Counted from the stretch's first letter, positions 1 to 8,616 are shown. The stretch: 18,546 bases of DNA from an uncultured Spirochaetales bacterium (GCA_934276485.1 CAKQTE010000061.1:1-18546); one strand, 5' to 3'. Notes: a model not told the origin generated them from the sequence alone. Numbers and translations are program-made.

Positions 1-110
1 TCAATACCATTCTCGATACTGCTAACAAGAATGGCATCGATAGATATGAGATGATAAACTCCATACTCAACAATACGGCTTTGCCATTGCTTGGCTCAGT
101 ATTGGTTTAG
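1..110 (+). CDS. 3' end of an unidentified gene (partial)
   Basis: One plus-strand frame is open from the window edge (first full codon at base 3) to a TAG at 108-110. It gives 35 residues ending in ALPLLGSVLV. The composition is protein-like: a hydrophilic stretch with DTANKNG and DRYEM, then a hydrophobic tail. I do not recognise the family. It stops 27 bases before the ATPase gene at 138 and runs the same way, so the two could be co-transcribed. Thirty-five codons open by chance is possible, so the call is tentative. Confidence 0.4.
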   Translation, partial: NTILDTANKNGIDRYEMINSILNNTALPLLGSVLV

Positions 111-137
111 TGCGACTGAATAGTTACGAGGTGCTTT

Positions 138-1904
138 ATGGAATTAAGGGATCGAATATTAGAATTAGAACGACAAATTGCAAATCTTCCAACCGGGTCC
201 ATTACAAAGAAAAATGTTAATGGGAAAGAGTATTTCTATCATAGATGGACAGAAGATAGGAAAAGAAAAGAAAAGTACATTGCTAGAGAAGATGAGCCTA
301 CCTTTCGTAAGCAACTTGAAAAAAGAAGAGCTCTTGAGAAAGAGTTAAAAGATATGCAAAAGCAGTTTTCCCTAGAGAATACTCGCTCGGAGTTTGTAAC
401 AAATATCATTATTGATGACACTCTAAGTACATTCATATCTTCTGTGCGCAGATATAAAAAGCGAGAGATTTTTGATCAGCTACTTTCTTATTTGAGTGGA
501 GAGACACAGGATAAAGTATTCATATTATATGGATTAAGACGAACTGGCAAAACAACAATGATGCGTCAAGCCATAGCACAAATGACCGATGATGATCTAA
601 AGAAAACGGCATTTATCCAGATTACTCTCAAGGATACTTTGGCTGGTGTTAATCAGGATCTCAAGACTCTACTTTCTCTAGGCTATAAATATGTCTTTAT
701 AGATGAAGTGACTCTTATGGATGATTTTGTTGAGGGCGCTGCACTATTTTCTGACGTGTTTGTATCATGTGGAATGAAAATTGTCCTATCAGGAACTGAT
801 TCTTTGGGTTTTTTATTTGCAGGAGATGAAGAACTATATGATCGATGCATTGTTCTGCATACAACTTATATCCCATATCGAGAGTTTGAGTCAGTGCTAG
901 GTATTTATGGTATTGATGAGTACATTCGTTATGGTGGTACTATGAGTCTTGGGGGCATACATTATAACAAGACATCGACATTTGCCAGCAAGGAAAGAGC
1001 CGATGAATATGTCGATACTGCCATTGCTCGGAATATCCAACATTCTCTGAGAATTTATCAACACGAAGGACATTTTCGTCATTTGCAAGACTTGTATGAA
1101 AAGAATGAATTGACAAATGTTATAAATCGTGTCGTTGAGGACATTAACCATCGATTCACGTTGGAAGTGTTGGAGAGAGATTGGAAGTCTAATGATTTAG
1201 CTCTTTCTGCAAGCAATTTACGTCGGGATCGCAATAACCCTACCGATATTCTTGATCATATAGATATCAAATCAGTTACAGAGAGACTAAGAGCGTTATT
1301 GGAGATTATTAACAAGAACGAGCAGAGTGTGGAGCTTGATAATGTACATATGGCAGAGATAAAGGAATACTTGAATTTATTGGATTTAACAGAAAATATT
1401 GATGTCTTGTATCTGCCTGATGTCAGCTTTGGAAAGATTCGTACAGTGATCTCTCAGCCTGGCTTAAGATATGCTCAAGCAGATGCGTTGATTAAAAGTC
1501 TTTTGTTGGATGAAACTTTTGCTTCTATATCGCTTGCGGAGCGCAATGCAATTCAGTCTCGTATACTTGCGGAGATAAAAGGCAGAATGTTAGAAGATAT
1601 CGTACTTCTTGAAACTAAATTGGCATATCCGGATAAACAGGTGTTTGTCTTGCAATTTCCTATAGGCGAGTTCGATATGGTTATATTTGACCCAAGTGCT
1701 GCTTCTTGCCAAATTTATGAAGTCAAGCATAGTACAGAGATAGCCTCTTCACAATATAGACATCTAGTTGACGTGGAAAAATGTGCACAGACAGAACATC
1801 GCTACGGACCAATTATTGGAAAGTTTGTGCTCTACAGAGGAGAGAATAAAGTTGTTGAAGGCATTCAATATCAGAATGTTGAAGAATACCTTAGAACAAT
1901 TTGA
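138..1904 (+). CDS. AAA (AAA_14-like) ATPase with DUF6788-like N-terminus and PD-(D/E)XK-like C-terminus
   Basis: The 588-residue protein has three parts. Residues 1-75 are charged and coiled-coil-like with the pattern LPTGSI...GKEYFY...YI, resembling the DUF6788 type of small DNA-associated domain. Residues 125-250 form a P-loop ATPase: Walker A GLRRTGKT (132-139), Walker B YVFIDE (185-190) and a sensor-like LSGT (217-220). Near the C-terminus, E486, the GEFD motif (510-513) and EVK (528-530) fit a PD-(D/E)XK nuclease fold as in DUF4143 proteins. ATG at 138 is preceded by GAGGTG. Proteins of this type are scattered accessory genes in gut bacteria and their role is mostly unknown; toxin-antitoxin, defence and selfish-element roles have all been suggested. 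It converges on the response regulator gene with only 3 bases between stop codons and no visible terminator. The ATPase call is firm, the function unknown. Confidence 0.85.
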   Translation: MELRDRILELERQIANLPTGSITKKNVNGKEYFYHRWTEDRKRKEKYIAREDEPTFRKQLEKRRALEKELKDMQKQFSLENTRSEFVTNIIIDDTLSTFISSVRRYKKREIFDQLLSYLSGETQDKVFILYGLRRTGKTTMMRQAIAQMTDDDLKKTAFIQITLKDTLAGVNQDLKTLLSLGYKYVFIDEVTLMDDFVEGAALFSDVFVSCGMKIVLSGTDSLGFLFAGDEELYDRCIVLHTTYIPYREFESVLGIYGIDEYIRYGGTMSLGGIHYNKTSTFASKERADEYVDTAIARNIQHSLRIYQHEGHFRHLQDLYEKNELTNVINRVVEDINHRFTLEVLERDWKSNDLALSASNLRRDRNNPTDILDHIDIKSVTERLRALLEIINKNEQSVELDNVHMAEIKEYLNLLDLTENIDVLYLPDVSFGKIRTVISQPGLRYAQADALIKSLLLDETFASISLAERNAIQSRILAEIKGRMLEDIVLLETKLAYPDKQVFVLQFPIGEFDMVIFDPSAASCQIYEVKHSTEIASSQYRHLVDVEKCAQTEHRYGPIIGKFVLYRGENKVVEGIQYQNVEEYLRTI

Positions 1905-1907
1905 TTC

Positions 1908-2882
1908 TCAATGAAGACCTTTTTGTTCTTCTTTTCTCTTCCACTCTTGAGGAGTTGTTCCAACACGCTTAGAAAAGACCTTGATAAAGTAGTTTGAATA
2001 GGAATATCCACATTCACTTGCTATTTCAGATACTGTTTTGTCTGTGTTTGTTAGTAGAAGCTTTGCTTTGTCGATTCTTTTATTTGTTACATATTCAGAG
2101 AATCCTACTTCTGTTTCTTTCTTCAGATAAGAACTTAAGTATTGAAGCGAGTATCCAAATTCCAATGATATTTTATCAAGGCTGAGTGATGGATCTGAGT
2201 AGTTCTTGTCGATATAGCGAATGATCTCTGTTGATTTGGAAGACGAATCTCCGTTGATCTTTAGACCAAGGAGCTTTTCCTTGATGATTCTTTCCTGTTC
2301 TTCAAGTTCTTTCGCAGGTTGTCCAAAATGCAGAAGGAAGAAACTCTCTTCAATAGGAAAGCATTCCTCTTTCCATTTTTCACTGCACTCTTCAAGCCAA
2401 GATGAGTGATTGCTGATGAAGGCCATTGCAAGTTCTGATACTAGTTTACTTAACCTTAAAGCCTCTTCTTCGTCAGCAATAGAACGTGCAAGATCCAAAG
2501 AGAGTCCTGAGAAGTGAAGTTTCTCTTCTTTTTCAATGATCTTTGCAAATACAGGATAGCTTACAGGTTTGGATATATAGTCCTTTACATTGCTTCTGAT
2601 TGCATGACGAGCATATTCAAACTCATCATATCCAGAAAAGACATAGAAAGAAGCACTCTCACCATACTCTTGTTTGATCTCATCGATGGCTTCTAGTCCA
2701 TTGATGCCAGGCATGCATATGTCTGTGAATACAACAGTAGGAGAGATTTCCTTGAATTTATTCACAAGTTCTTCGCCGCCTTTTACGAAGTATGGCTTTA
2801 TGTATGGATCTTTATATTTTGCTAGATGGTGTTTGAAAATTGAGAATACAAGAGGTTCATCATCTGCGAATAAGATGTTCAT
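1908..2882 (-). CDS. Response regulator, receiver plus AraC-type DNA-binding domain (YesN-like)
   Basis: This 324-residue protein is the output half of a two-component system. The N-terminal receiver domain has the acidic pocket D7-D8-E9, the phosphoacceptor D54 in VVFTDICMPG, S83 and K105 in YISKPV. After a linker of about 110 residues, the last 100 residues are an AraC/XylS double helix-turn-helix; helix elements include LSLDKISLEFGYS and KTVSEIASECGYSYSNYF. This is the architecture of YesN-like regulators, which activate carbohydrate transport operons. Its start lies inside the 3' end of the kinase gene (23-base overlap), so translation is probably coupled. The likely target is the ABC operon that begins divergently at 4796. 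Family assignment is firm, target is inference. Confidence 0.93.
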   Translation of the reverse strand: MNILFADDEPLVFSIFKHHLAKYKDPYIKPYFVKGGEELVNKFKEISPTVVFTDICMPGINGLEAIDEIKQEYGESASFYVFSGYDEFEYARHAIRSNVKDYISKPVSYPVFAKIIEKEEKLHFSGLSLDLARSIADEEEALRLSKLVSELAMAFISNHSSWLEECSEKWKEECFPIEESFFLLHFGQPAKELEEQERIIKEKLLGLKINGDSSSKSTEIIRYIDKNYSDPSLSLDKISLEFGYSLQYLSSYLKKETEVGFSEYVTNKRIDKAKLLLTNTDKTVSEIASECGYSYSNYFIKVFSKRVGTTPQEWKRKEEQKGLH

Positions 2883-4587
2883 TCGTGTCTCCTTTGATCA
2901 TGATAATTACTTCGCAGCCACATCCTGGACTACTTGAGATATCAACAGATGAGTTTTCATACAAGAGCTTCAATCTGTTTACGGAATTACTGACTCCAAT
3001 AGATGAGTAGATATTTGTTTTATCTGGGTCAAAGCCTGTGCCATCATCAACGATCTTCAGGATAAGGATATCATTATCAAGCTTTCCTGTAATTGTGATA
3101 TGGCATAGCTTATTTGTCGGCTCTGTGCCATGTACAACAGAGTTTTCAACAAATGGCTGCAGAATAAGTCTTGGAATTACAATATTATATAGCTCTCGAT
3201 CTATATCGATCGTCCAATCGAGTCTATCATTGAATCGTGTTTTCTGAAGCGTTAAGTAGTCCTTCAGGAAGTTTGATTCCTCTTTGAGAGTGACTGTGTT
3301 ATCCATCTTAAGAACATAGTGGAGTAGGTTAGATAGACTAAATAGGCAATCTGTTGCTTCTTCAACTCTCTCCTCATATATAAGAGAGATAATCGAATTC
3401 AGCGTGTTAAAAAGAAAATGAGGCTGAATCTGTGACATCAACGCTCTGTTTTCAGCAGCAACTTTCTCTAGCTCTGCAATATAGTTCTTGTTAATGAGAA
3501 CCTCAAGGTCCTCGACCATTGAGTTTACAATGTCACCGATGGCAGATAAATCCCACTTCGGATTGTATTGATAGCGAGCAGAGAAGTTTCCTCTCGATAC
3601 CTCTTCTAGTACTCGACGCATCTCTTCTATAGGCTCTGTAACCCTTGAGGACGTTGCCTTATATAGCGAGAATGCAATTACGATTGCCAATAGATAGAAC
3701 CCAATTCCCATTGCATAGATTCTCATACTCTTATAAAAGAGCGTTTCGTTGTCGATGGAAATCTTTAGCGTGTATACAGTGTTTGGAATCCTTTGCGCAT
3801 ATGTAGTTGCTTTTGGAAGCTCTCCTATTACGATTTTATCTTCATTTGTGATGGATGAGAGCCTGTCAAGCATCTTTTGGCTTTTGCCTGTTGAGTAGAT
3901 GATTCTGTTTTGTTCATCTGTGATGAATACGCAGGAGGGAAGATGGAATTCAACGTTCTCAAGATATTTATCGAAGAAAGAAGGTAGCACATCTATCTTC
4001 AGAACAGCGTATGGCTCCCTTGAGTAAAGATTCTTGATGGTTGTTAGAAGCGATATTCGCTCTTCTCCATCGTCTGGAATGTAGTAGTCTGCCAAGTGCG
4101 GTGGAAAATAGATGATTGACTCCTCGGCTTCCATCGCAACTTTATACCAATCTGTTTGGCTATATGAATAGCTTGTACTTGCGTTTACGTTCAATCCTGT
4201 ATGGCTTGAATAGAGGACGGAATCCCCTTTCACAAGGATAGCTGAATAGAAATCATTTGTTGTGTATCTAATGGAACTCAAGAGTGAATTGAGTTGGCTT
4301 TCAAGATCTATTTGCACACTATATGAATAGTCGTCTTTCGAAATCTGTATGATATTCGACATGATGCCTTGGCTGAAATATGGCAGGATTGTTATCTGTC
4401 TAAGATCCTTGAAATAGCCTGAGATATTCTCCGATATGCTCTCTAGATAGCCCTTTGTTACAATCGATAGATCCTCTCTGTCGCTTCTGGTTATTAGAGT
4501 GGATGTTATTACAACAATCAAAAAGAAAGGAATTGCGGTGCTAAGAAGAAAATAGCGTTTGAGCCTTGAGATAGTTGTATTTTTCAT
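2860..4587 (-). CDS. Sensor histidine kinase, YesM-like (His_kinase/HATPase_c)
   Basis: The 575-residue membrane sensor has a transmembrane segment at about residues 11-33 and an extracytoplasmic sensing region to about 285, probably of the Cache type. A second transmembrane segment spans about 290-309. A HAMP-like linker (about 310-370) follows, then the His_kinase domain with the phosphoacceptor H390 in QIQPHFLFNTLN. The ATP-binding domain has an N box PFVENSVVHG (478-487), a G box DDGTGF (514-519) and IGVSN (530-534). QPHFLFN is diagnostic of the LytS/YesM class. The start has GAAAGGAAC upstream. It is divergent from the solute-binding protein gene, with 208 bases between them, which fits a sensor for the imported sugar. 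The gene overlaps its response regulator. The family is certain, the ligand unknown. Confidence 0.94.
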   Translation of the reverse strand: MKNTTISRLKRYFLLSTAIPFFLIVVITSTLITRSDREDLSIVTKGYLESISENISGYFKDLRQITILPYFSQGIMSNIIQISKDDYSYSVQIDLESQLNSLLSSIRYTTNDFYSAILVKGDSVLYSSHTGLNVNASTSYSYSQTDWYKVAMEAEESIIYFPPHLADYYIPDDGEERISLLTTIKNLYSREPYAVLKIDVLPSFFDKYLENVEFHLPSCVFITDEQNRIIYSTGKSQKMLDRLSSITNEDKIVIGELPKATTYAQRIPNTVYTLKISIDNETLFYKSMRIYAMGIGFYLLAIVIAFSLYKATSSRVTEPIEEMRRVLEEVSRGNFSARYQYNPKWDLSAIGDIVNSMVEDLEVLINKNYIAELEKVAAENRALMSQIQPHFLFNTLNSIISLIYEERVEEATDCLFSLSNLLHYVLKMDNTVTLKEESNFLKDYLTLQKTRFNDRLDWTIDIDRELYNIVIPRLILQPFVENSVVHGTEPTNKLCHITITGKLDNDILILKIVDDGTGFDPDKTNIYSSIGVSNSVNRLKLLYENSSVDISSSPGCGCEVIIMIKGDTNEHLIRR

Positions 4588-4795
4588 CTGGGTTCCTTTC
4601 TTTTTTCTATATAATACAAGAGCTGGTAATCTTATTGGTGAAAGAAAATGAACAAATTCTCAAAATATTAAAAAAGTCGCATCAAAAGATAAAATAATAT
4701 CATCCAAGTCGAAATAAGTATCATATCGTGCTTTCGATTCTCGTGAAACAATTGAAAGTAACAAGTGGTGTACTTGTATACAAAAGGAGAAAACA
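4588..4795. promoter_or_regulatory. Divergent control region between kinase and ABC operon, with two inverted repeats
   Basis: This 208-base AT-rich gap must hold promoters for both directions. Two inverted repeats are visible near the ABC operon start. The first is CTTTCGATT (4731-4739) against AATTGAAAG (4750-4758), 8 of 9 matching. The second is ACAAGT (4761-4766) against ACTTGT (4772-4777), perfect with a 5-base loop. A strong ribosome site AAGGAG (about 4784-4788) follows. TTGAAA at 4752-4757 and TGTATA at 4775-4780 have 17-base spacing, but a start from them would fall inside the ribosome site, so I do not call that a promoter. A poor core promoter helped by the AraC-type regulator is plausible. 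On the minus strand, TATTAT just upstream of the kinase could be a -10 box. Confidence 0.4.
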
Positions 4796-6061
4796 ATGAA
4801 AAAGACTTTAGTCGCTATTTTCGCTATCGCTCTTATCGCTACTGCTTCTATTTTCGCAGGTGGCGCACAGGAAGCAAAACCAGCTAGTACAGATGGTGGT
4901 CTTAAGGGATATCTAACAGTTGCAACAAATACCAGTGATCCAGTATTCAGTGCAGTTCAGGCTGTAATTGATGCATTCATGGAAGAAAACCCAGGTGTTA
5001 CAGTTGAATATACAACATATGGAAAGGATTATGAGAATCTTATGAAGGCAAAGATGGCTGCAAATGATCTACCTGATGTATTTGCAACACATGGTTGGGG
5101 AGTTAAGAGATATGCTGAATATCTAATGCCACTCAATGATCTATCTTTTGCTGGCAGATTCACAGAATCTATCAAGAACGTAATCACAACAGAAGATGGA
5201 AGAATCGTAACTATGCCTGTCACATCAGAGGCTACAGGTATCATCTATAACAAGGACATCCTTGCTAAGGCTGGTTGGACAACAGTTCCACGCACTTGGG
5301 CAGAGTTCTTCCAGTGCTGTAGAGATATCAGAGCAATCGGAATCGATCCAGTTCTTATCACAGGTAAGGACAACAGATGTCAGGCTAACCTAATGGATAT
5401 CGCAGCTCCATCAATTCTTTGCTCATATGAGAAGGAAAACTATCAGGAATCCCTATATGATGGAACATTTGATTGGTCACAGTGGGCAAAGGTTGCAGGA
5501 ATCGTAAAGCAGCTTGCTGATGAGAATCTAACAAACAAGGATGCTAACACAGCAGATCCTCTATTTGCATCCGAGCGCCTTGCTAATGGAGAGGCTTGCT
5601 TCTACTTCAATAACCAGGCTTATATTTCAAACGCATGGGAAATCAACCCAGATGCAAATCTATCAATGATGCCAGTTCCTGCTTACTATGAAGATGATGA
5701 GCAGATCATGATTGGTGGAGAAAGAGAGAGTTATGGTATCTGGAAAGATACACCAAACAAGGAAATCGCAATCGCACTTCTAGAGTTCATGGCTAGACCA
5801 GAGAACGTTAAGGCAGTAGGCGAGGCTTGTGGAATGCCTAACCCATTTGTTGATGTAACTGTAGATCTAAGAATCTCAAAGGATCTTGCTCAGTACAACA
5901 ACCTCAGAACATATCCATATTTCGACAGAGAATGGCTACCTTCAGGTATGTGGGCAACAATGAGAGCAACAGGTGGAGCTATCACAGCTGGCGATATGAC
6001 AGTTGAGCAGGCTTGTAAGGAAATGGAGAAGAACTATCTCTCACTTCGCGCACAGAACTAG
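4796..6061 (+). CDS. Extracellular sugar-binding protein of an ABC importer (SBP family 1)
   Basis: This 421-residue secreted protein should capture a carbohydrate in the periplasm for the two permeases downstream. The leader MKKTLVAIFAIALI...SIFAGGAQEA is a typical export signal, with a likely cleavage after FA near residue 21. There is no lipobox cysteine, so it looks soluble rather than a lipoprotein. The mature part begins with the usual fold: LTVATNTSDPVF, then AVIDAFMEENPGVTVEYTTY, then PDVFATHGW. Length is normal for family 1. The start has a strong AAGGAG site. A terminator-like hairpin follows the gene, which should keep the binding protein in excess over the permeases. The specific sugar cannot be read from the sequence. 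Confidence 0.93.
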   Translation: MKKTLVAIFAIALIATASIFAGGAQEAKPASTDGGLKGYLTVATNTSDPVFSAVQAVIDAFMEENPGVTVEYTTYGKDYENLMKAKMAANDLPDVFATHGWGVKRYAEYLMPLNDLSFAGRFTESIKNVITTEDGRIVTMPVTSEATGIIYNKDILAKAGWTTVPRTWAEFFQCCRDIRAIGIDPVLITGKDNRCQANLMDIAAPSILCSYEKENYQESLYDGTFDWSQWAKVAGIVKQLADENLTNKDANTADPLFASERLANGEACFYFNNQAYISNAWEINPDANLSMMPVPAYYEDDEQIMIGGERESYGIWKDTPNKEIAIALLEFMARPENVKAVGEACGMPNPFVDVTVDLRISKDLAQYNNLRTYPYFDREWLPSGMWATMRATGGAITAGDMTVEQACKEMEKNYLSLRAQN

Positions 6062-6076
6062 TTTTTATTAATCAAA

Positions 6077-6119
6077 GTCCGTTCGTTGGATATCTCTGAC
6101 GGACGGGCATTTCTTTTTA
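6077..6119 (+). terminator. Attenuator/terminator after the sugar-binding protein gene
   Basis: GTCCGTTCG (6077-6085) pairs with CGGACGGGC (6100-6108), a 9-bp stem with two G-T wobbles and a 14-base loop. A T-rich run (about 6110-6119) follows. It lies in the 74-base gap before the first permease gene. Partial termination here is the usual way such operons make more binding protein than permease. Confidence 0.72.
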
Positions 6120-6135
6120 TGTTTCAGGGTACTTT

Positions 6136-7041
6136 ATGGCTGGTAACAACAAATTCAAAAGATTCATTGAGACAGACCCTAGAGCTTTGACGATTCTTGC
6201 AATCCCTGCATTGGTTCTATTTGCAACATTCGTATTATATCCACTTATTCTGGGTCTCAATATCTCATTTACAAACTGGAATGGATACTCTCAGAAGTAT
6301 TCATATGTTGGATTCGAAAACTATAAGGATATGTTCACATCAAAAACAATGTGGACAGCTTTTAGAAATACACTTGCATATGGCTTTGGAAGTACTGCAA
6401 TTCAAACTGTGCTGGGACTTGCATTTGCCATGCTTCTTGTTGATAGGTTTGCTCTTCGTAGCCCTGCAAGAATGATCATCTATCTTCCTGCAATGGTTGC
6501 GCAGGTTGTCATTGGTTATATCTGGTACTTCATATTCACATATAACCATGGTGCATTGAATGACGTCATGCATCTATTTGGGCATGAATCAGTAGACTGG
6601 ATGGCTGTTGGAAGCCGTGCTGTTTTAATCATCGTTCTAGTTAACTCCATCTCATATTGTGGAAAGACAATGATCATATTCATGGCTGGATTGGAATCAG
6701 TTCCAGATATGTATAAGGAAGCAGCTTCAATCGATGGTGCTAATGGATGGCAGGCATTCAGACACATAACAATTCCTATGTTGATCCCTTCATTCACAAC
6801 AAGCCTTGTTTTGAATGTAATTGGCGGATTGAAGATGTTCGGTCTAGTTGTCTCTCTTTCCGGAGGAGGTCCCGGATATGCATCCCATTCGCTCTCGTCA
6901 TTGATCAATGAGATGTACTTTGGCACTCAAAGAGCTGGATTTGCATCAGCAATAGGTATGTTTACATTCATATTCATTGTTATCGTAAACATATTGCTTA
7001 CGAAGGCACTGGCAAAGTGGGAGAGTTCGGTAAATGGCTAA
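6136..7041 (+). CDS. ABC sugar permease, MalF/UgpA type
   Basis: This 301-residue inner-membrane protein has about six transmembrane segments, the first at about residues 18-40. It carries the cytoplasmic EAA loop YKEAASIDGANGWQAFRHI (193-211), which docks the ATPase subunit. N-terminal features such as YPLILGLNISFTNWNG and the motif GLKMFGLVVSLSGGGP near residue 235 are typical of the first permease of CUT1 sugar importers. The ribosome site is weak (CAGGG at 6125-6129). Its 3' end overlaps the next permease gene by 8 bases, so the two are probably translationally coupled and form a heterodimer. No ATPase gene is nearby; one encoded elsewhere, MsmX-like, would be needed. Confidence 0.93.
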   Translation: MAGNNKFKRFIETDPRALTILAIPALVLFATFVLYPLILGLNISFTNWNGYSQKYSYVGFENYKDMFTSKTMWTAFRNTLAYGFGSTAIQTVLGLAFAMLLVDRFALRSPARMIIYLPAMVAQVVIGYIWYFIFTYNHGALNDVMHLFGHESVDWMAVGSRAVLIIVLVNSISYCGKTMIIFMAGLESVPDMYKEAASIDGANGWQAFRHITIPMLIPSFTTSLVLNVIGGLKMFGLVVSLSGGGPGYASHSLSSLINEMYFGTQRAGFASAIGMFTFIFIVIVNILLTKALAKWESSVNG

Positions 7042-7885
7042 TACTAAAGAAATCAAAAGTAAGAATAATCTTAAGACTAGACATAATTGGATCAAGAACT
7101 TGCTTGCTTTGATCATCAGCGCATTCTTCATTGCTCCATTTTATATCACAGTATCATTATCATTTAAGACGAGGTCCGATCGCACAAGCTATTGGCTATT
7201 TCCTAAAAAGCCTGTGCTTTCTTCATACATCTATGCTTGGACAAAGGGAAATGTTGGAGTTGCTATCAAGAATACAATGATCATCACTGTTGTATCGGTG
7301 TTCTTCATTCTTCTGTTTGGAGTAATGGCTGCTTATCCATTCTCTCGTCATAAATCAAAGTTGAATGGATTTCTTCTGTCATGCTTTGTTGGAGTAATGA
7401 TGGTTCCTCCATTATCTGTATTGGTTCCTCTTTATAAGGAATTGGTTGCAATGAAGGGAATAAATACATATTGGGCAGTAATATTGATTACAATTGCTTA
7501 TCAATTGCCAATGTGTGTATTCATGTTCTCCAATTTCATTAAAACAATACCAAAGGAACTTGATGAGGCTGCAAAGATCGATGGATGTAGTCAATTCATG
7601 ATTCTTCCAAGAATCATCCTTCCTAATATGGGACCTGTAATTGCATCTGTTTTGATCCTTGTTGGAGTTGGTGTTTGGAATGACTATAGCTTCCAGTTAT
7701 ATGTTCTTCAAAAGCCAAAGATGAGAACAATTACGCTTGCAATGTCTGCATTCTTCTCAGATGGAGTTGCAAATATGCCAGCAGCGGCTGCAGCTGCAGT
7801 TCTTGCTGTTCTTCCTGTTGCGATCATCTATCTATGTCTTCAGAAGTACTTTGTCAAAGGTACTGTCGATAGTGCTATTAAATAA
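7034..7885 (+). CDS. ABC sugar permease, MalG/UgpE type
   Basis: The 283-residue partner permease has about six membrane segments, the first at about residues 19-41. Its EAA loop reads ELDEAAKIDGCSQFMILPRI (175-194). MMVPPLSVLVPLYKEL and the C-terminal YLCLQKYFVKGTVDSAIK match the end of MalG-type proteins, which often close with Q..FV.G...GAVK. It starts inside the end of the previous gene and is followed after 15 bases by the first 2H phosphoesterase gene, so it sits in the middle of the operon. The family is sure, the substrate not. Confidence 0.93.
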   Translation: MANTKEIKSKNNLKTRHNWIKNLLALIISAFFIAPFYITVSLSFKTRSDRTSYWLFPKKPVLSSYIYAWTKGNVGVAIKNTMIITVVSVFFILLFGVMAAYPFSRHKSKLNGFLLSCFVGVMMVPPLSVLVPLYKELVAMKGINTYWAVILITIAYQLPMCVFMFSNFIKTIPKELDEAAKIDGCSQFMILPRIILPNMGPVIASVLILVGVGVWNDYSFQLYVLQKPKMRTITLAMSAFFSDGVANMPAAAAAAVLAVLPVAIIYLCLQKYFVKGTVDSAIK

Positions 7886-7900
7886 TATAGGACGGTGAAT

Positions 7901-8575
7901 ATGCTTGATTTGAAATTTGGCGGATCCATTGGAAAGAAATTCAACGAAGATGGATCTGTAAGACATTTTCCTGGGAATACAATGGTTTGTATTCTAGATC
8001 ATTCAACAGAAGTTTTCAGAAGAGCAAAAGATGAAAGGGATCTTCTAGATAAAATCTGTGGTCGTACTATCTCAATTCTCCCAGATGAGAGTCTCCATAT
8101 GACAGCTATTGAAGGAGTATGTGATCAAGTAAGGGACAAGGAACATTGGACAAGTAAGATGCCTTTGGATGCTCCTCTTGTTGAAGTTGATGACTTCTTT
8201 GAAGAGACTTGGAACAAACTTCCAAAGCTTGGGGAAGTAAAGATGACATTCGATCACTTATGGCTTGAGTTTGGAGCGGCTATTGCACTTCGTCCTTCAA
8301 CAGATGCTGATGACAAGAAGATCAGAGCTTGGAGAGATACAGTAGGGGATGCGATGGGACTGCATTTTCCAGGACATGAGACATATCAATTCCATATCTC
8401 GCTTGCGTATGGTATGTGGATGCCAACAGAAGAAGAGCAGATGAGGTTTGAGAAAGAGAAAGAGCGTTTTGATGCTGAGTGTGTTAATGATCCATTCTCT
8501 TTCACAGTTCCTCAACCATCGATGACTTTCTTCAATGATATGTTTTTGTTCAATCCTTTTAGAATCGAAAGATAA
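7901..8575 (+). CDS. 2H-type phosphoesterase, DUF1868-like (first of two paralogues)
   Basis: From ATG 7901 the product is 224 residues. Two H-x-S/T motifs about 100 residues apart, HMT (66-68) and HIS (165-167), are the signature of the 2H phosphoesterase fold, whose members open 2',3'-cyclic phosphates or join or break RNA phosphodiesters. The N-terminal GGSIGKKFNEDG...FPGNTMV and the PGHETYQFHISLAYG segment point to the DUF1868 branch. A GTG at 7895 is in frame but only about 2 bases from the AGGAC ribosome site; ATG 7901 has normal spacing and aligns exactly with the start of the paralogue at 8641. There is no signal peptide, so it is cytoplasmic. It lies directly behind the sugar permeases, which suggests it acts on the imported compound. 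Substrate unknown. Confidence 0.82.
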   Translation: MLDLKFGGSIGKKFNEDGSVRHFPGNTMVCILDHSTEVFRRAKDERDLLDKICGRTISILPDESLHMTAIEGVCDQVRDKEHWTSKMPLDAPLVEVDDFFEETWNKLPKLGEVKMTFDHLWLEFGAAIALRPSTDADDKKIRAWRDTVGDAMGLHFPGHETYQFHISLAYGMWMPTEEEQMRFEKEKERFDAECVNDPFSFTVPQPSMTFFNDMFLFNPFRIER

Positions 8576-8584
8576 TAGATCTAA

Positions 8585-8616
8585 AGGCAACGATTTGGAA
8601 TTCCAGATAGTTGCCT
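8585..8616 (+). other. Intercistronic hairpin between the two phosphoesterase genes
   Basis: AGGCAAC (8585-8591) is perfectly inverted as GTTGCCT (8610-8616). Inside lies the 10-base palindrome TGGAATTCCA (8596-8605). Together they fold as a 7-bp stem, a symmetric 4x4 internal loop, a 3-bp stem and an AATT tetraloop. No real T run follows, so mRNA processing or stabilisation is more likely than termination. The ribosome site of the next gene (AAGGA, 8628-8632) is left free. Confidence 0.55.

Noticed and set aside
1905..1907. A terminator between the convergent ATPase and response regulator genes
   Set aside because: Only three bases separate them and no hairpin with a T run is visible on either side.
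4752..4780. TTGAAA-17-TGTATA as the ABC operon promoter
   Set aside because: Transcription would begin inside the ribosome-binding site, leaving no usable leader.
7895..7897. GTG start for the first phosphoesterase
   Set aside because: It lies about two bases after the ribosome site; ATG 7901 has proper spacing and matches the start of the paralogue.
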